Under the pieces are notes generated by a model, which was not told the DNA's origin, searched no databases, and worked only from the letters and a program-made list of their open reading frames with translations. Position numbers and translations under genes: made by a program. A stretch of DNA of 64,000 nt from JAGRGG01 sp965217265 (GTDB lineage Bacteria; Pseudomonadota; Alphaproteobacteria; Geminicoccales; Geminicoccaceae): positions 248,001-312,000 of the forward strand of contig CBDCHP010000011.1 in the NCBI GenBank assembly GCA_965217265.1, read 5' to 3'. Shown here piece after piece: positions 32,120 through 42,026 of this stretch; positions within the stretch are counted from its first letter, which is position 1; each line of letters begins with the position of its first letter.

Positions 32120-33727
32120 GTGCTGATCGACACCCGCGCGCTGCCCGAGGGCACCCTGATCGAGGCCGACATCGCCATCGTCGGCGCCGGTGCCGTCGGC
32201 ATCGCCATGGCCCGCGCCCTCAAGGGCCGCGGCTTGAAGGTGGCGCTGATCGAGAGCGGCGGCTTTGCGTACGACGACGCGACCCAGGCCCTCTACTTGG
32301 GCGAGACCTCCGGCAACCCGACTTCCGACCTCGATGTCGGGCGGCTGCGCTACCTGGGCGGTACCAGCAACCACTGGGCCGGCTACTGCCGCCCGTTCGA
32401 CCCGATCGACTTCGAGGCGCGGCCCTGGGTGCCGCTCAGCGGCTGGCCGCTCGGCCGGGCCGACCTCGACCCGTTCTACGCCAAGGCGCACAAGGTCTTG
32501 GAGCTGCAAGACTACGACTACGCGCCCGGACGCTGGGCCAGGCACATGGCGCCCCTCTACGGCGAAGCCTTCGCGCACAACGAGCGGGTGCGGCCGTCGG
32601 TGTTCCAGTTGAGCCCGCCGACGCGCTTGGGCGAGCGCTACCGCGACGAGCTTGAGAAGGCGCCCGACGTTGCGCTCTACTTGTGGGCCAACCTGACCCG
32701 CGTCCGGCTCGACGCCGACGCCAAGCGCGTCGAGGGCCTCGACCTCGCCACGCTGGAGGGGCGGCGCCACGCCGTGCGGGCCAAGGAGTACGTGCTGGCG
32801 ACGGGCGGGGTCGAGAACGCGCGCATGCTGCTCGCCTCGAACGACGTGATGTCGGCCGGGGTCGGCAACCAGAACGGCTGGGTCGGCCGCTGCTTCATGG
32901 ACCACCCCGGCTACGAGGCCGCGACGATCCTGTTCACGCGGCCCTCCGACCTGACGCGGGGGCCGGCGACGCAGATGATCAGCACCGCCTTGACCTTGGC
33001 GCCGGAGGTCCAGCGGCGCGAAGGGCTGCTCAACCCGCTGTTCCAGATCCATAGGGTTCCCGGAGCGGAGGAGCCCGACGGTTACGTGGCACTGCGCGAC
33101 TTGACGAAGGCGGCGCGGCGCGGGCAGGTGCCGCCCGGCTGGTCCGACATGCTCGGCACCGTCGCGGGCGACCTCGACGGCGCGGTGGAGGGTCTTTGGG
33201 GCCGCTTCATGGCCGAGGTGACCAAGGTCGAGGTGCGGGTGCACTGCGAGGTGGCGCCGAACCCCGACAGCCGGATCACCCTGATCGACGACGAGGACGC
33301 GCTCGGCCTGCCGCGGGTGCGTCTCGACTGGCGGCTCCAGGAGATCGACCGCCGCACCGTCCGCCGCGGGCTCGCGATCCTGGGCGAGGAGGTGGGGGCG
33401 AGCGGCCTCGGACGGCTGCGGCTGCACGACTGGGTGCGAGACGACGGCTTCGACGTCCCCGGCGACGGCTCCTACCACCACTGCGGCACGACCCGGATGA
33501 GCGACGACCCGAAAGCGGGCGTCGTCGACCGCGACTGCCGCGTGCACGGGCTCGCCAATTTGTGGGTCGCCGGCAGCTCGGTCTTCCCGACCTGCGGCTA
33601 CGCCAACCCCACCTTGAGCCTCGTGGCGCTGGGCCTGCGCCTCGCCGAGCGCCTGCAGCGGCGGGACGTCCAGGCCGTCGACACGGGCGCCAACCGGCCG
33701 AGGCTTGCGCCGGTCATCGCCGAGTAG
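32120..33727 (+). CDS. GMC-family FAD-dependent oxidoreductase
   Basis: 535 residues. The FAD site is ADIAIVGAGAVGIAMARALK. Next come LRYLGGTSNHWAGYCRPFDP and a substrate domain in the middle. The C-terminal GMC signature is YHHCGTTRMSDDPKAGVVD, with the catalytic histidine, and VFPTCGYANPTLSLVAL, with the Asn-Pro pair. These enzymes oxidise primary or secondary alcohols, aldoses or polyols and pass electrons to quinone or cytochrome. No signal peptide is seen; the Tat-type neighbour may export it. The gene ends at a degenerate palindrome before the ThDP enzyme. Confidence 0.85.
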   Translation: MLIDTRALPEGTLIEADIAIVGAGAVGIAMARALKGRGLKVALIESGGFAYDDATQALYLGETSGNPTSDLDVGRLRYLGGTSNHWAGYCRPFDPIDFEARPWVPLSGWPLGRADLDPFYAKAHKVLELQDYDYAPGRWARHMAPLYGEAFAHNERVRPSVFQLSPPTRLGERYRDELEKAPDVALYLWANLTRVRLDADAKRVEGLDLATLEGRRHAVRAKEYVLATGGVENARMLLASNDVMSAGVGNQNGWVGRCFMDHPGYEAATILFTRPSDLTRGPATQMISTALTLAPEVQRREGLLNPLFQIHRVPGAEEPDGYVALRDLTKAARRGQVPPGWSDMLGTVAGDLDGAVEGLWGRFMAEVTKVEVRVHCEVAPNPDSRITLIDDEDALGLPRVRLDWRLQEIDRRTVRRGLAILGEEVGASGLGRLRLHDWVRDDGFDVPGDGSYHHCGTTRMSDDPKAGVVDRDCRVHGLANLWVAGSSVFPTCGYANPTLSLVALGLRLAERLQRRDVQAVDTGANRPRLAPVIAE

Positions 33728-33787
33728 CGCCGGTTCGGTGACGCCCGATCGCCCTCGCCGCACGCCCCGGACGCGATCCGGGAGCCT

Positions 33788-33808
33788 GACCCCGACTTGA
33801 TCTGGGGC
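33788..33808. repeat. Degenerate GATC-centred palindrome
   Basis: ACCCCGACTTGATCTGGGGC is a worn copy of the CCCCGACTTGATCGGGGG palindrome found in pairs at 22142 and 43945. It lies in the 123-bp gap between the convergent GMC and ThDP-enzyme genes. It could form a short hairpin, but no T-run follows. Confidence 0.5.
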
Positions 33809-33850
33809 GTGGCGCATCTCAAACTTGCTTCAAAGCCGGTCTCGCCCGGG

Positions 33851-35512
33851 CTACGACGCACCCCGGGCGGCGGCGCGGATGGCGCTCAAGGGGCGGGTCG
33901 GGGTGATCGCCTCGACGTCGAGCGCCACCTCGATCAGGGCCGGGCGTTCGGCCCCGATCGCGGCCTTGAAGGCGGGGGCGAAGTCCTCGGTGCGGGCGAC
34001 CTTGAAGCCCAGGGCGCCCACGCTCTCGGCGAGTGCCTTGAAGTCGGGGTTGCGCAGATCCGTGCCCACGACGCGCTCAGGATAGGCCCGCTCCTGGTGC
34101 ATGCGGATCGTGCCGTAGCTTCGGTTGTTGACGACGACGACGACGATCGCGGCCCCGTGCTGCACGGCGGTCGCGAGTTCCTGCACCGTCATCATCAAGC
34201 AGCCGTCGCCCGCGAACGCGACCACGAGGCGCTCGGGGCAAGCGAGCTTCGCCGCGATCGCCGCCGGCAGGCCGTAGCCCATCGAGCCCGAGGTCGGTGC
34301 GAGCTGCGTGCCGGGGCCGTAGGGGTAGAAGCGGTTGACGAAGCCGGCGTAGTTGCCGGCCCCGTTGGTGACGATCGCGTCCTTGGGCAGGTGCGCGCCG
34401 AGCCACGCGACGAGGGCCGGCAGTTGCAGCGGCCCCGGCACCTCGGTCGGGCGCCGGTGATCGAGGTAGGCCGCGTGCGCCGCTTCGGCCCCGCCTTGCC
34501 ACGCGGCCTCGGCCGGCGGCGGCAGTTGCGCCAGGGCCAGCGCCGTCGCGTCCATTCCGGCGCACAGCGCGAGGTCGGCGGCGTAGACCCGGTTCAGCTC
34601 CTCGGGATCGGGGTGGACGTGGATCAGCGTCTGCGCGCGCCTGTCGAGCCCGATCAGGCCGTACCCGTCGGTCGTCATCTCGCCCAGGCGGGCGCCCAGG
34701 ACCAGGAGGAGGTCGGCGTCGCGCACCCTTGCCGCCAGCTTCGGGTCGGGCGCGATGCCTAAGTGGCCGGCGTAGCAGGGGTGGTCGTTGTCGATCAGGC
34801 CCTGGCGGCGAAAGGCGGCGGCGGCCGGGAGATCCCAGGCTTCGAGGAAGAGGGCGAGACACGCGGTGCCGGCCGGCGTCCAGCCGCCGCCGCCGACGAC
34901 AGCGAGCGGCCGCCGCGCCCGGCCCAGGCACGTCACGAGGGCGCGCAGGCCCTCCAGGTCGAGGGCGGATCGGGCCGGCTCGACGCGCTCCGCGTCGGCG
35001 GCGTCGGCCTCGGCGGACAAGACGTCCTCCGGCAGGGCGAGGACGACGGGGCCGGGCCTGCCGTTCATCGCGGTGGCGTAGGCGCGGCGCAAAAATTCCG
35101 GCAGCCTCGACGGGTCCGGCACCTCGGCGACCCACTTCGCCATGCCGCCGAAGAAGGCCGGGTAGTCGACTTCCTGGAAGGCCTCGCGGCCGCGCATCGA
35201 GGTCGCCACCTGCCCGACCAGGAGCAGCATCGGCGTGCTGTCCTGTGCTGCGACGTGGACCCCGGCCGCCGCGTTCGCGGCGCCCGGCCCGCGGGTGACG
35301 AGGGCGACGCCAGGCCGGCCGGTGAGCTTGCCGTGCGCCTCGGCCATCATCGCGGCCCCGCCTTCCTGCCGGCAGGCGACGAAGCGCAAGGGGCGGTCGT
35401 GCATGGCGTCCAGAGCGGCGAGGTAGCTCTCGCCCGGCACGCCAAACGCGAGGTCGGTGCCCTGCGCCAAGAGGCCGTCGATCAAGATCTCGCCGCCGCT
35501 GCGCATCGCCAT
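33851..35512 (-). CDS. thiamine diphosphate enzyme, acetolactate synthase-like
   Basis: About 553 residues from the ATG preceded by GGAAGGGG; the frame is open 69 bases further up. The three ThDP-enzyme domains are complete: an N-terminal Pyr domain with the catalytic glutamate in CRQEGGAAMMAEAHGK and LVTRGPGAANAAAGVHVAAQ, a central domain, and a C-terminal PP domain with TSGSMGYGLPAAIA and the Mg/ThDP motif GDGCLMMTVQELATAVQ, about 30 bases of strand, then NN. It belongs to the IlvB/BenD family. No ilvN small subunit is adjacent, so it is probably not the main branched-chain enzyme. A decarboxylase or carboligase of unknown substrate is the safe call. Confidence 0.85.
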   Translation of the reverse strand: MAMRSGGEILIDGLLAQGTDLAFGVPGESYLAALDAMHDRPLRFVACRQEGGAAMMAEAHGKLTGRPGVALVTRGPGAANAAAGVHVAAQDSTPMLLLVGQVATSMRGREAFQEVDYPAFFGGMAKWVAEVPDPSRLPEFLRRAYATAMNGRPGPVVLALPEDVLSAEADAADAERVEPARSALDLEGLRALVTCLGRARRPLAVVGGGGWTPAGTACLALFLEAWDLPAAAAFRRQGLIDNDHPCYAGHLGIAPDPKLAARVRDADLLLVLGARLGEMTTDGYGLIGLDRRAQTLIHVHPDPEELNRVYAADLALCAGMDATALALAQLPPPAEAAWQGGAEAAHAAYLDHRRPTEVPGPLQLPALVAWLGAHLPKDAIVTNGAGNYAGFVNRFYPYGPGTQLAPTSGSMGYGLPAAIAAKLACPERLVVAFAGDGCLMMTVQELATAVQHGAAIVVVVVNNRSYGTIRMHQERAYPERVVGTDLRNPDFKALAESVGALGFKVARTEDFAPAFKAAIGAERPALIEVALDVEAITPTRPLSAIRAAARGAS

Positions 35513-35649
35513 CCCGGTCGTCCCCTTCCGTTGTCCATCCAGCGCGACGAATGCTTTACAAGCAACGGGCGCTTCGCTCATAAGTGTCGCTCATACCCCA
35601 AAAGCGCGGCCCGTCCCAGGCAGGGACGCAACGCTTGAGGCGGACGAGG

Positions 35650-35781
35650 ATGACGGGCAGCAAGATTATTCGGCACACGACACTCGGCGCCCCGCGCCGG
35701 GCCGCGCCCCTGCCCGCGCTTGTGCCCGCGCCCGTCGTCGATCTCCAAAGCCTTTTCGACCTTCGACTTACCGGCCCCTGA
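35650..35781 (+). CDS. possible leucine-rich leader peptide upstream of leuA
   Basis: A 43-codon ORF with a good ribosome site (GAGGCGGACGAGG) at its ATG. Its last 12 codons are Leu-Gln-Ser-Leu-Phe-Asp-Leu-Arg-Leu-Thr-Gly-Pro. Three of the four leucines there use CTT, a codon avoided in this GC-rich genome. The stop TGA lies in the 5' side of a nested hairpin that ends 50 bases before leuA. Leucine-rich leaders ending in structured RNA are the hallmark of attenuation of leucine genes in other proteobacteria. The peptide is not proven. Confidence 0.45.
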   Translation: MTGSKIIRHTTLGAPRRAAPLPALVPAPVVDLQSLFDLRLTGP

Positions 35782-35812
35782 GCCCGCGCCGTTCGCGGCC
35801 GTCGTTCAGGGG
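35775..35812 (+). promoter_or_regulatory. Nested hairpin in the leuA leader
   Basis: An outer stem, CCCCTGAGC with GTTCAGGGG, encloses an inner GCCG-TTCG-CGGC hairpin with a stable UUCG-type loop. The leader peptide's stop codon lies in the outer 5' arm. No T-run follows, so if it acts in attenuation it must do so by antitermination, Rho or occlusion rather than as a classical terminator. Confidence 0.4.
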
Positions 35813-35862
35813 ATTTCGCTCCGGTTCGCGCACGAGATCAATCAGGCTTTGGAAATCGCACC

Positions 35863-37407
<1,545 letters not shown>

Positions 37408-37584
37408 TTGAGAAACCCTCGCAGGACCTCGGGGCGGCGGCCGCGTCGCTTCGAGGTGCCGGCCCTCGATCCACCCCCGTCCTCGTCGAGGCCGGGCGGG
37501 TCGGGCGCCCCGGCCCTCGGCAGCGGTCTTTGACGCCGGGGCCCGGCCCCGCCGAACGTTGGACCATGCGAGGATTGGATTTCG

Positions 37585-38619
37585 ATGCTGTCGCGCATAC
37601 TAGGGCTGTTCTCGGCCGATCTTGCCATTGATCTCGGTACCGCCAACACCCTCATCTACATGAAGGGCAAGGGCATCGTCTTGAACGAGCCCTCGGTCGT
37701 GGCGCTTGCCACCCTCAAGGGCCGCAAGCAGGTGCTCGCCGTCGGCGAGGAGGCCAAGCAGATGGTCGGGCGCACGCCCGGCAACATCGAGGCCATCCGC
37801 CCCTTGCGCGACGGGGTCATCGCCGACTTCGAGGTGGCGGAGGAGATGATCAAGCACTTCATCAGGAAGGTGCACCGCCGCAGCTTCGCCAGCCCGCAGG
37901 TGATCGTCTGCGTGCCGTCCGGCTCGACCGCTGTCGAGCGCCGCGCGATCCAAGAGGCCGCCGAGGCCGCGGGCGCCAGGCGCGTCCACCTGATCGAGGA
38001 GCCGATGGCGGCGGCGATCGGGGCCGGGCTGCCGGTCACCGAGCCGACGGGCTCGATGGTCGTCGACATCGGCGGCGGCACGACCGAGGTCGCCGTCGTC
38101 TCCTTGTGCGGCATCGTCTACGCCCGCTCGATCCGCGTCGGCGGCAACAAGATGGACGAGGCGATCATCAACTTCGTCCGCCGCAACCACAGCCTGCTCA
38201 TCGGCGAGGCGACGGCCGAGAACATCAAGAAGCGGATCGGCTCGGCGTGTTTGCCCGAGGACGACGACGGCGAGGTCATGCAGATCAAGGGCCGCGACCT
38301 CATGAACGGCGTGCCGAAAGAGATCGTCGTCAGCCAGCGGCAGATCGCCGAGAGCTTGGCCGAGCCGGTCTCGGCGATCATCGAGGCGGTCAAGGTCGCC
38401 TTGGAGCACACCGAGCCCGAACTCTCGGCCGACATCGTCGACAAGGGCATCGTGCTCACCGGCGGCGGCTCGCTCCTGGGCTCGCTCGACTTCGTCCTGC
38501 GCCACTCGACCGGGCTGCCGGTGAGCCAAGCCGACGAGCCCTTGACCTGCGTCGCGCTCGGCACCGGCCGCTGCCTGGAAGACAAACCGCTGCGCGGCGT
38601 CCTCCAGGCCGCATATTAA
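37585..38619 (+). CDS. mreB: rod shape-determining actin MreB
   Basis: 344 residues. The actin-fold phosphate loops are LAIDLGTANTLIYMKGKGIV and VVDIGGGTTEVAVVSLCGIV. MreB forms membrane filaments that direct side-wall synthesis, and its N-terminal LSRILGLFSADLAID is a typical membrane-binding start. The ATG has GCGAGGA upstream. It leads mreC-mreD-mrdA-mrdB, the complete elongasome cluster, so the organism should be rod-shaped. A 108-bp gap with a perfect palindrome separates it from mreC, which allows mreB to be expressed at a higher level than the rest. Confidence 0.97.
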   Translation: MLSRILGLFSADLAIDLGTANTLIYMKGKGIVLNEPSVVALATLKGRKQVLAVGEEAKQMVGRTPGNIEAIRPLRDGVIADFEVAEEMIKHFIRKVHRRSFASPQVIVCVPSGSTAVERRAIQEAAEAAGARRVHLIEEPMAAAIGAGLPVTEPTGSMVVDIGGGTTEVAVVSLCGIVYARSIRVGGNKMDEAIINFVRRNHSLLIGEATAENIKKRIGSACLPEDDDGEVMQIKGRDLMNGVPKEIVVSQRQIAESLAEPVSAIIEAVKVALEHTEPELSADIVDKGIVLTGGGSLLGSLDFVLRHSTGLPVSQADEPLTCVALGTGRCLEDKPLRGVLQAAY

Positions 38620-38692
38620 CCTAAAAGTTTTATAGATTTCGCCTAAACGCGCTTTAGTTGAAAAGGTGCGTGGCGTATAGTCTGCCGACGCC

Positions 38693-38710
38693 CGGCCCGG
38701 CGCCGGGCCG
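38693..38710 (+). promoter_or_regulatory. Perfect 18-bp palindrome between mreB and mreC
   Basis: CGGCCCGGCGCCGGGCCG is fully self-complementary. It lies in the mreB-mreC gap just after TTTAGT and TATAGT, which are 17 bases apart and could be a weak promoter. As RNA it would form a strong stem in front of mreC, without a following T-run. It may set the mreB to mreC ratio by processing or stabilisation. Confidence 0.4.
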
Positions 38711-38727
38711 TCCTCCTGCCCATCGGG

Positions 38728-39678
38728 ATGCTCAAGCAAACGATGTCGTTGAAGCTCGCCCTCTCACGGCTCTTCGTCCTGCCCGACCCGCTGAAACTCG
38801 CGGGCGAGCGGCTGACGATCGCCGTCTTGGTCGCGGCGGCACTCGCCCTCGTCGCCGTCTCGAAGGGACCGAGCGGCGTGGGCGAGCAGGTCCGTCTCCT
38901 GGTCCGCGACCCGCTCGTGCCGGCCCTGAGCGCCCTGCAGGTGCCGATCGACGGCGCCGTGGCACTCGGCCGCCGGGCGGGCGCCTTGCTCGCCGTCTAC
39001 CGCGAGAACGAGCGCTTGCGGATCGAGAACGCCCGGCTGCGCGGGCGCGAGATCGAATCGGTGCAGCTCGGCGTTGAGAACCGCGCCCTGCGCGGGGTGT
39101 TGAACATGCCGCCGCGGCAGTCGGGGGGTGCCAGCTGGGCCTCGGGCCGCCTCGTCGCCGACGGCGCCAGCCCGTTCTCGCACACCCGGCTGCTCGACGT
39201 CGGCGCCGCCGCCGGCCTCGACGTCGGCATGGCGGTGCTGGCCTCGGGCGGCCTCGTCGGCCGCGTGACCGGCGTCGGCCGGCAAAGTTCGCGCGTGATG
39301 CTGCTCACCGACTTCAACTCCAAGATCCCGGTCCTGGTCGAGAGTTCCGGCGACCCGGCCCTGCTCGAAGGCGACAACACGGGCGAGCCCAAGCTGCGCT
39401 TCATGCCGCTCGACCCGAGCTTTCAGGTCGGCGACCGGGTCTTGACCTCCGGCAGCGGCGGCGTCCTGCCGGCCGGCCTCCTGGTCGGCGTCGTCAGCCG
39501 GGTCGGCGACGCCGGGGTCAGCGTGCGGCCGTTCGTCGATTGGAACCGCCTCGACGTCGTCTCCGTCCTGCTCAGCCCCGCCTTGCCGCCGCCCGAGGCG
39601 GTGACGGACGCCCCCGCCCCCGGCGGCGGGACCGATCTGCCGCCGGTCGTCGCCTCGGCGCTGACGGACGCGCCTTGA
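38728..39678 (+). CDS. mreC: rod shape-determining protein MreC
   Basis: 316 residues. One membrane span at about 30-48 (ERLTIAVLVAAALALVAVSK) anchors a periplasmic part. A coiled coil follows (NERLRIENARLRGREIESVQ) and then the MreC beta-domain with HTRLLDVGAAAGLDVGMAVL, GLVGRVTGVGRQSSRVMLLT and PLDPSFQVGDRVLTSG. The C-terminal 30 residues are proline-rich. MreC ties MreB to PBP2. Its stop TGA shares bases with the mreD ATG. Confidence 0.94.
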   Translation: MLKQTMSLKLALSRLFVLPDPLKLAGERLTIAVLVAAALALVAVSKGPSGVGEQVRLLVRDPLVPALSALQVPIDGAVALGRRAGALLAVYRENERLRIENARLRGREIESVQLGVENRALRGVLNMPPRQSGGASWASGRLVADGASPFSHTRLLDVGAAAGLDVGMAVLASGGLVGRVTGVGRQSSRVMLLTDFNSKIPVLVESSGDPALLEGDNTGEPKLRFMPLDPSFQVGDRVLTSGSGGVLPAGLLVGVVSRVGDAGVSVRPFVDWNRLDVVSVLLSPALPPPEAVTDAPAPGGGTDLPPVVASALTDAP

Positions 39679-40202
39679 TGGCGGTCATCCTCGCCCGCCC
39701 GCTCGACCCGTTGCGGCGCTTGAGCCCCCTCTTGCTGGCGCTCGTCGCGGTCTTGATCGACTTGATGCCCCTGCCCTCCGCGTCGCCGCTCGCCATCGCG
39801 CCGAGCCTCACCTTGTGCGTCCTGTTCTACTGGAGCATCCACCGGCCGGAACTCTTGGGGCCCGTGGCGATCTTCCTCGTCTGCCTCCTGCTCGACGCCG
39901 TGGCCGGGCTGCCCTTGGGCCTCACCGCCTGCGCCGCCCTTCTGGCGCGCGCCCTCTTGGGTGGCCGGCACCGGCTGCTGCGGGGCTACGGCTTCGCCGT
40001 GCTCTGGGCCTGCTTCGTCTTGGTGACGGTCCTCGTCTTGAGCCTGCGCTGGGCCCTCGTCTGCCTCGCCTGGTGGCGCCCCTTGGCCTTCGAGCCGGTG
40101 GCGGTCGAGATCCTGCTCACGATCGCCGCCTACCCGCTCGTCGGCCTCGGCCTCGGCCACGTCCAACTCTGGCTCGATCGTCGCCATGCACCAAGAAGCT
40201 GA
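39678..40202 (+). CDS. mreD: rod shape-determining membrane protein MreD
   Basis: 174 residues, nearly all hydrophobic, with about five spans, starting LARPLDPLRRLSPLLLALVA. LPLGLTACAALLARALL and the final GLGLGHVQLWLDRR are typical. The ATG overlaps the mreC stop (TGATG) and the end overlaps mrdA by 17 bases, so translation is coupled. MreD partners MreC in the elongasome membrane complex. Confidence 0.9.
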   Translation: MAVILARPLDPLRRLSPLLLALVAVLIDLMPLPSASPLAIAPSLTLCVLFYWSIHRPELLGPVAIFLVCLLLDAVAGLPLGLTACAALLARALLGGRHRLLRGYGFAVLWACFVLVTVLVLSLRWALVCLAWWRPLAFEPVAVEILLTIAAYPLVGLGLGHVQLWLDRRHAPRS

Positions 40203-42015
40203 CCGGCAGAAGACCTTCGCCCGCCGGGCGCTGTTCGTCGGCGCCTGCCAGACGGCGCTGTTCGGGGCGCTCGGCGCCCGGCTCTACCAGTTGCAGGTGC
40301 GCCAAGCCTCGGCCTACTCCCTCCAGGCCGAGGACAACCGCGTCAACCAGCGCCTGCTCGTCCCGCCGCGCGGCCGGATCGTCGACCACACCGGCGTGCC
40401 GCTCGCCGACAACGTGCCGACCTACCGCGTGCGGGTGGTGCGCGAGCAGGCGAAGGCTCTCCGCCGCGTCCTCGATCGCTTGGGCGCCCTGCTCGGGCTC
40501 GATCCGAGCGCGATCGACGCGATCGAGGCGCGGGCACGGCTGCGGCGCGCCTTCGTGCCGATCTTGATCCGCGACGATCTGAGCTGGGAGGAGGTCGCCC
40601 GCATCGCGCTCGCCGCCCCCGACCTGCCGGGCGTCCTCTTGGATGCGGCGCTGCTGCGCGACTACCCCTACGGCGAGGTCCTGGCGCACGTCTTGGGCTA
40701 TGTCGGCCCCGTCAACGCGCGCGAGCGGGAGGAGGGCCCAGACCCCTTGCTGCGGGTGCCCGAGTTTCGCATCGGCAAGAACGGCATCGAGCAGCGCTAC
40801 GACCAGACGCTGCGCGGCCGGGCGGGCTTGAGCCAGATCGAGGTCAACGCGGTCGGCCGCGAGATCCGCGAGCTCGACCGCGACCCCGGCGACAAGGGCG
40901 CGGACGTGCGGCTCTCGATCGACCTCGAGTTGCAGCAATTTTGCTTCGAGCGCCTGTCGAACGAGCTGGCCGCCGCCGCCGTCTGCCTGGACGTCGAGAC
41001 CGGCGCCGTCCTGGCGCTCGCGAGCGTGCCGTCCTTCGACCCGCGCGCGTTCGCCAACGGCCTGTCGCACCGGCAGTGGAACATGTGGCGCGACAACCCC
41101 CGCCACCCGCTGGTCAACAAGGCGCTCAAAGGCGAGTACCCGCCCGGTTCGACCTTCAAGATGGTGACGGCGATCGCCGCCTTGGAGGGCGGGATCTCGC
41201 CCGCCTACGAGGCGTACTGCCCCGGCCACATGAGCCTCGGCCGGGCGCGCTTTCACTGCTGGAGGTCGAGCGGGCACGGCCGGGTCGCCCTCACCCAGGC
41301 GCTCGCCCAGTCCTGCGACGTCTACTTCTACGACGTGGCGCGCCGGGTGGGCGTCGACGCCATCGCGAGCGTCGCCCGTCGCTTAGGCCTCGGCGACCGG
41401 CTCGACGTCGACGTGCCGGGCGAGAAGCCGGGCCTGATCCCGACCAAGGCCTGGAAGCGCGACGCGATCGGCGAACCCTGGCAGAAGGGCGAGACCCTGA
41501 TCGCCGGCATCGGCCAGGGCTTCGTCCTGGCGACGCCCTTGCAGCTCGCCGTCATGACCGCGCGCTTGTGCAACGGCGGCAAGGCGGTGCGGCCCTGGTT
41601 CGCGACACCGCCGGAGGAAGAGCCACCCTTGATCGACATCGACCCCGCCCACTTGGCGGCGGCGTGCAAGGGGATGCACGAGGTCGTCAACGGCCCCCGC
41701 GGCACGGCGCGGCGCGCGGCGGTGCCGATCGAGGGGGTGGAGCTGGCCGGCAAGACCGGCACCTCGCAGGTGCGGCGCATCACCCGCGCCGAGCGCGCGT
41801 CGGGGGCGCACAAGCGCAAGGACCAGCCCTGGGAGACGCGCGACCACGCGCTCTTCGTCTGCTTTGCCCCCTTCGATGCGCCGCGCTACGCCGTCTCGGT
41901 CATCGTCGAGCACGGGCAGAGCGGCAGCGGCACCGCCTCGCCGATCGCGCGCGACATCATGACCAAGGTGCTCCGCCTCGACCCCGCCGGCCGCAACCAG
42001 ACGGCGCGGCTGTAG
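40186..42015 (+). CDS. mrdA: penicillin-binding protein 2 (elongation transpeptidase)
   Basis: 609 residues, close to E. coli PBP2. A signal anchor at about 15-35 is followed by a dimerisation domain (from LVPPRGRIVDHTGVPLADNV) and the transpeptidase domain. The acyl-enzyme serine lies in YPPGSTFKMVTAIAAL (SxxK). The SxN-type motif is AQSCDVYFYDVARR (SCD, as in PBP2 of many bacteria) and the KTG motif is LAGKTGTSQVRR. It cross-links side-wall peptidoglycan in the periplasm with RodA. It sits between mreD and mrdB, in tight coupling. Confidence 0.96.
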   Translation: MHQEADRQKTFARRALFVGACQTALFGALGARLYQLQVRQASAYSLQAEDNRVNQRLLVPPRGRIVDHTGVPLADNVPTYRVRVVREQAKALRRVLDRLGALLGLDPSAIDAIEARARLRRAFVPILIRDDLSWEEVARIALAAPDLPGVLLDAALLRDYPYGEVLAHVLGYVGPVNAREREEGPDPLLRVPEFRIGKNGIEQRYDQTLRGRAGLSQIEVNAVGREIRELDRDPGDKGADVRLSIDLELQQFCFERLSNELAAAAVCLDVETGAVLALASVPSFDPRAFANGLSHRQWNMWRDNPRHPLVNKALKGEYPPGSTFKMVTAIAALEGGISPAYEAYCPGHMSLGRARFHCWRSSGHGRVALTQALAQSCDVYFYDVARRVGVDAIASVARRLGLGDRLDVDVPGEKPGLIPTKAWKRDAIGEPWQKGETLIAGIGQGFVLATPLQLAVMTARLCNGGKAVRPWFATPPEEEPPLIDIDPAHLAAACKGMHEVVNGPRGTARRAAVPIEGVELAGKTGTSQVRRITRAERASGAHKRKDQPWETRDHALFVCFAPFDAPRYAVSVIVEHGQSGSGTASPIARDIMTKVLRLDPAGRNQTARL

Positions 42016-42026
42016 GGGCCGCGCGC

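Noticed and set aside
32087..33817. A 576-residue leftward ORF over the GMC gene
   Set aside because: Low-complexity antisense shadow of an oxidoreductase with complete GMC motifs.
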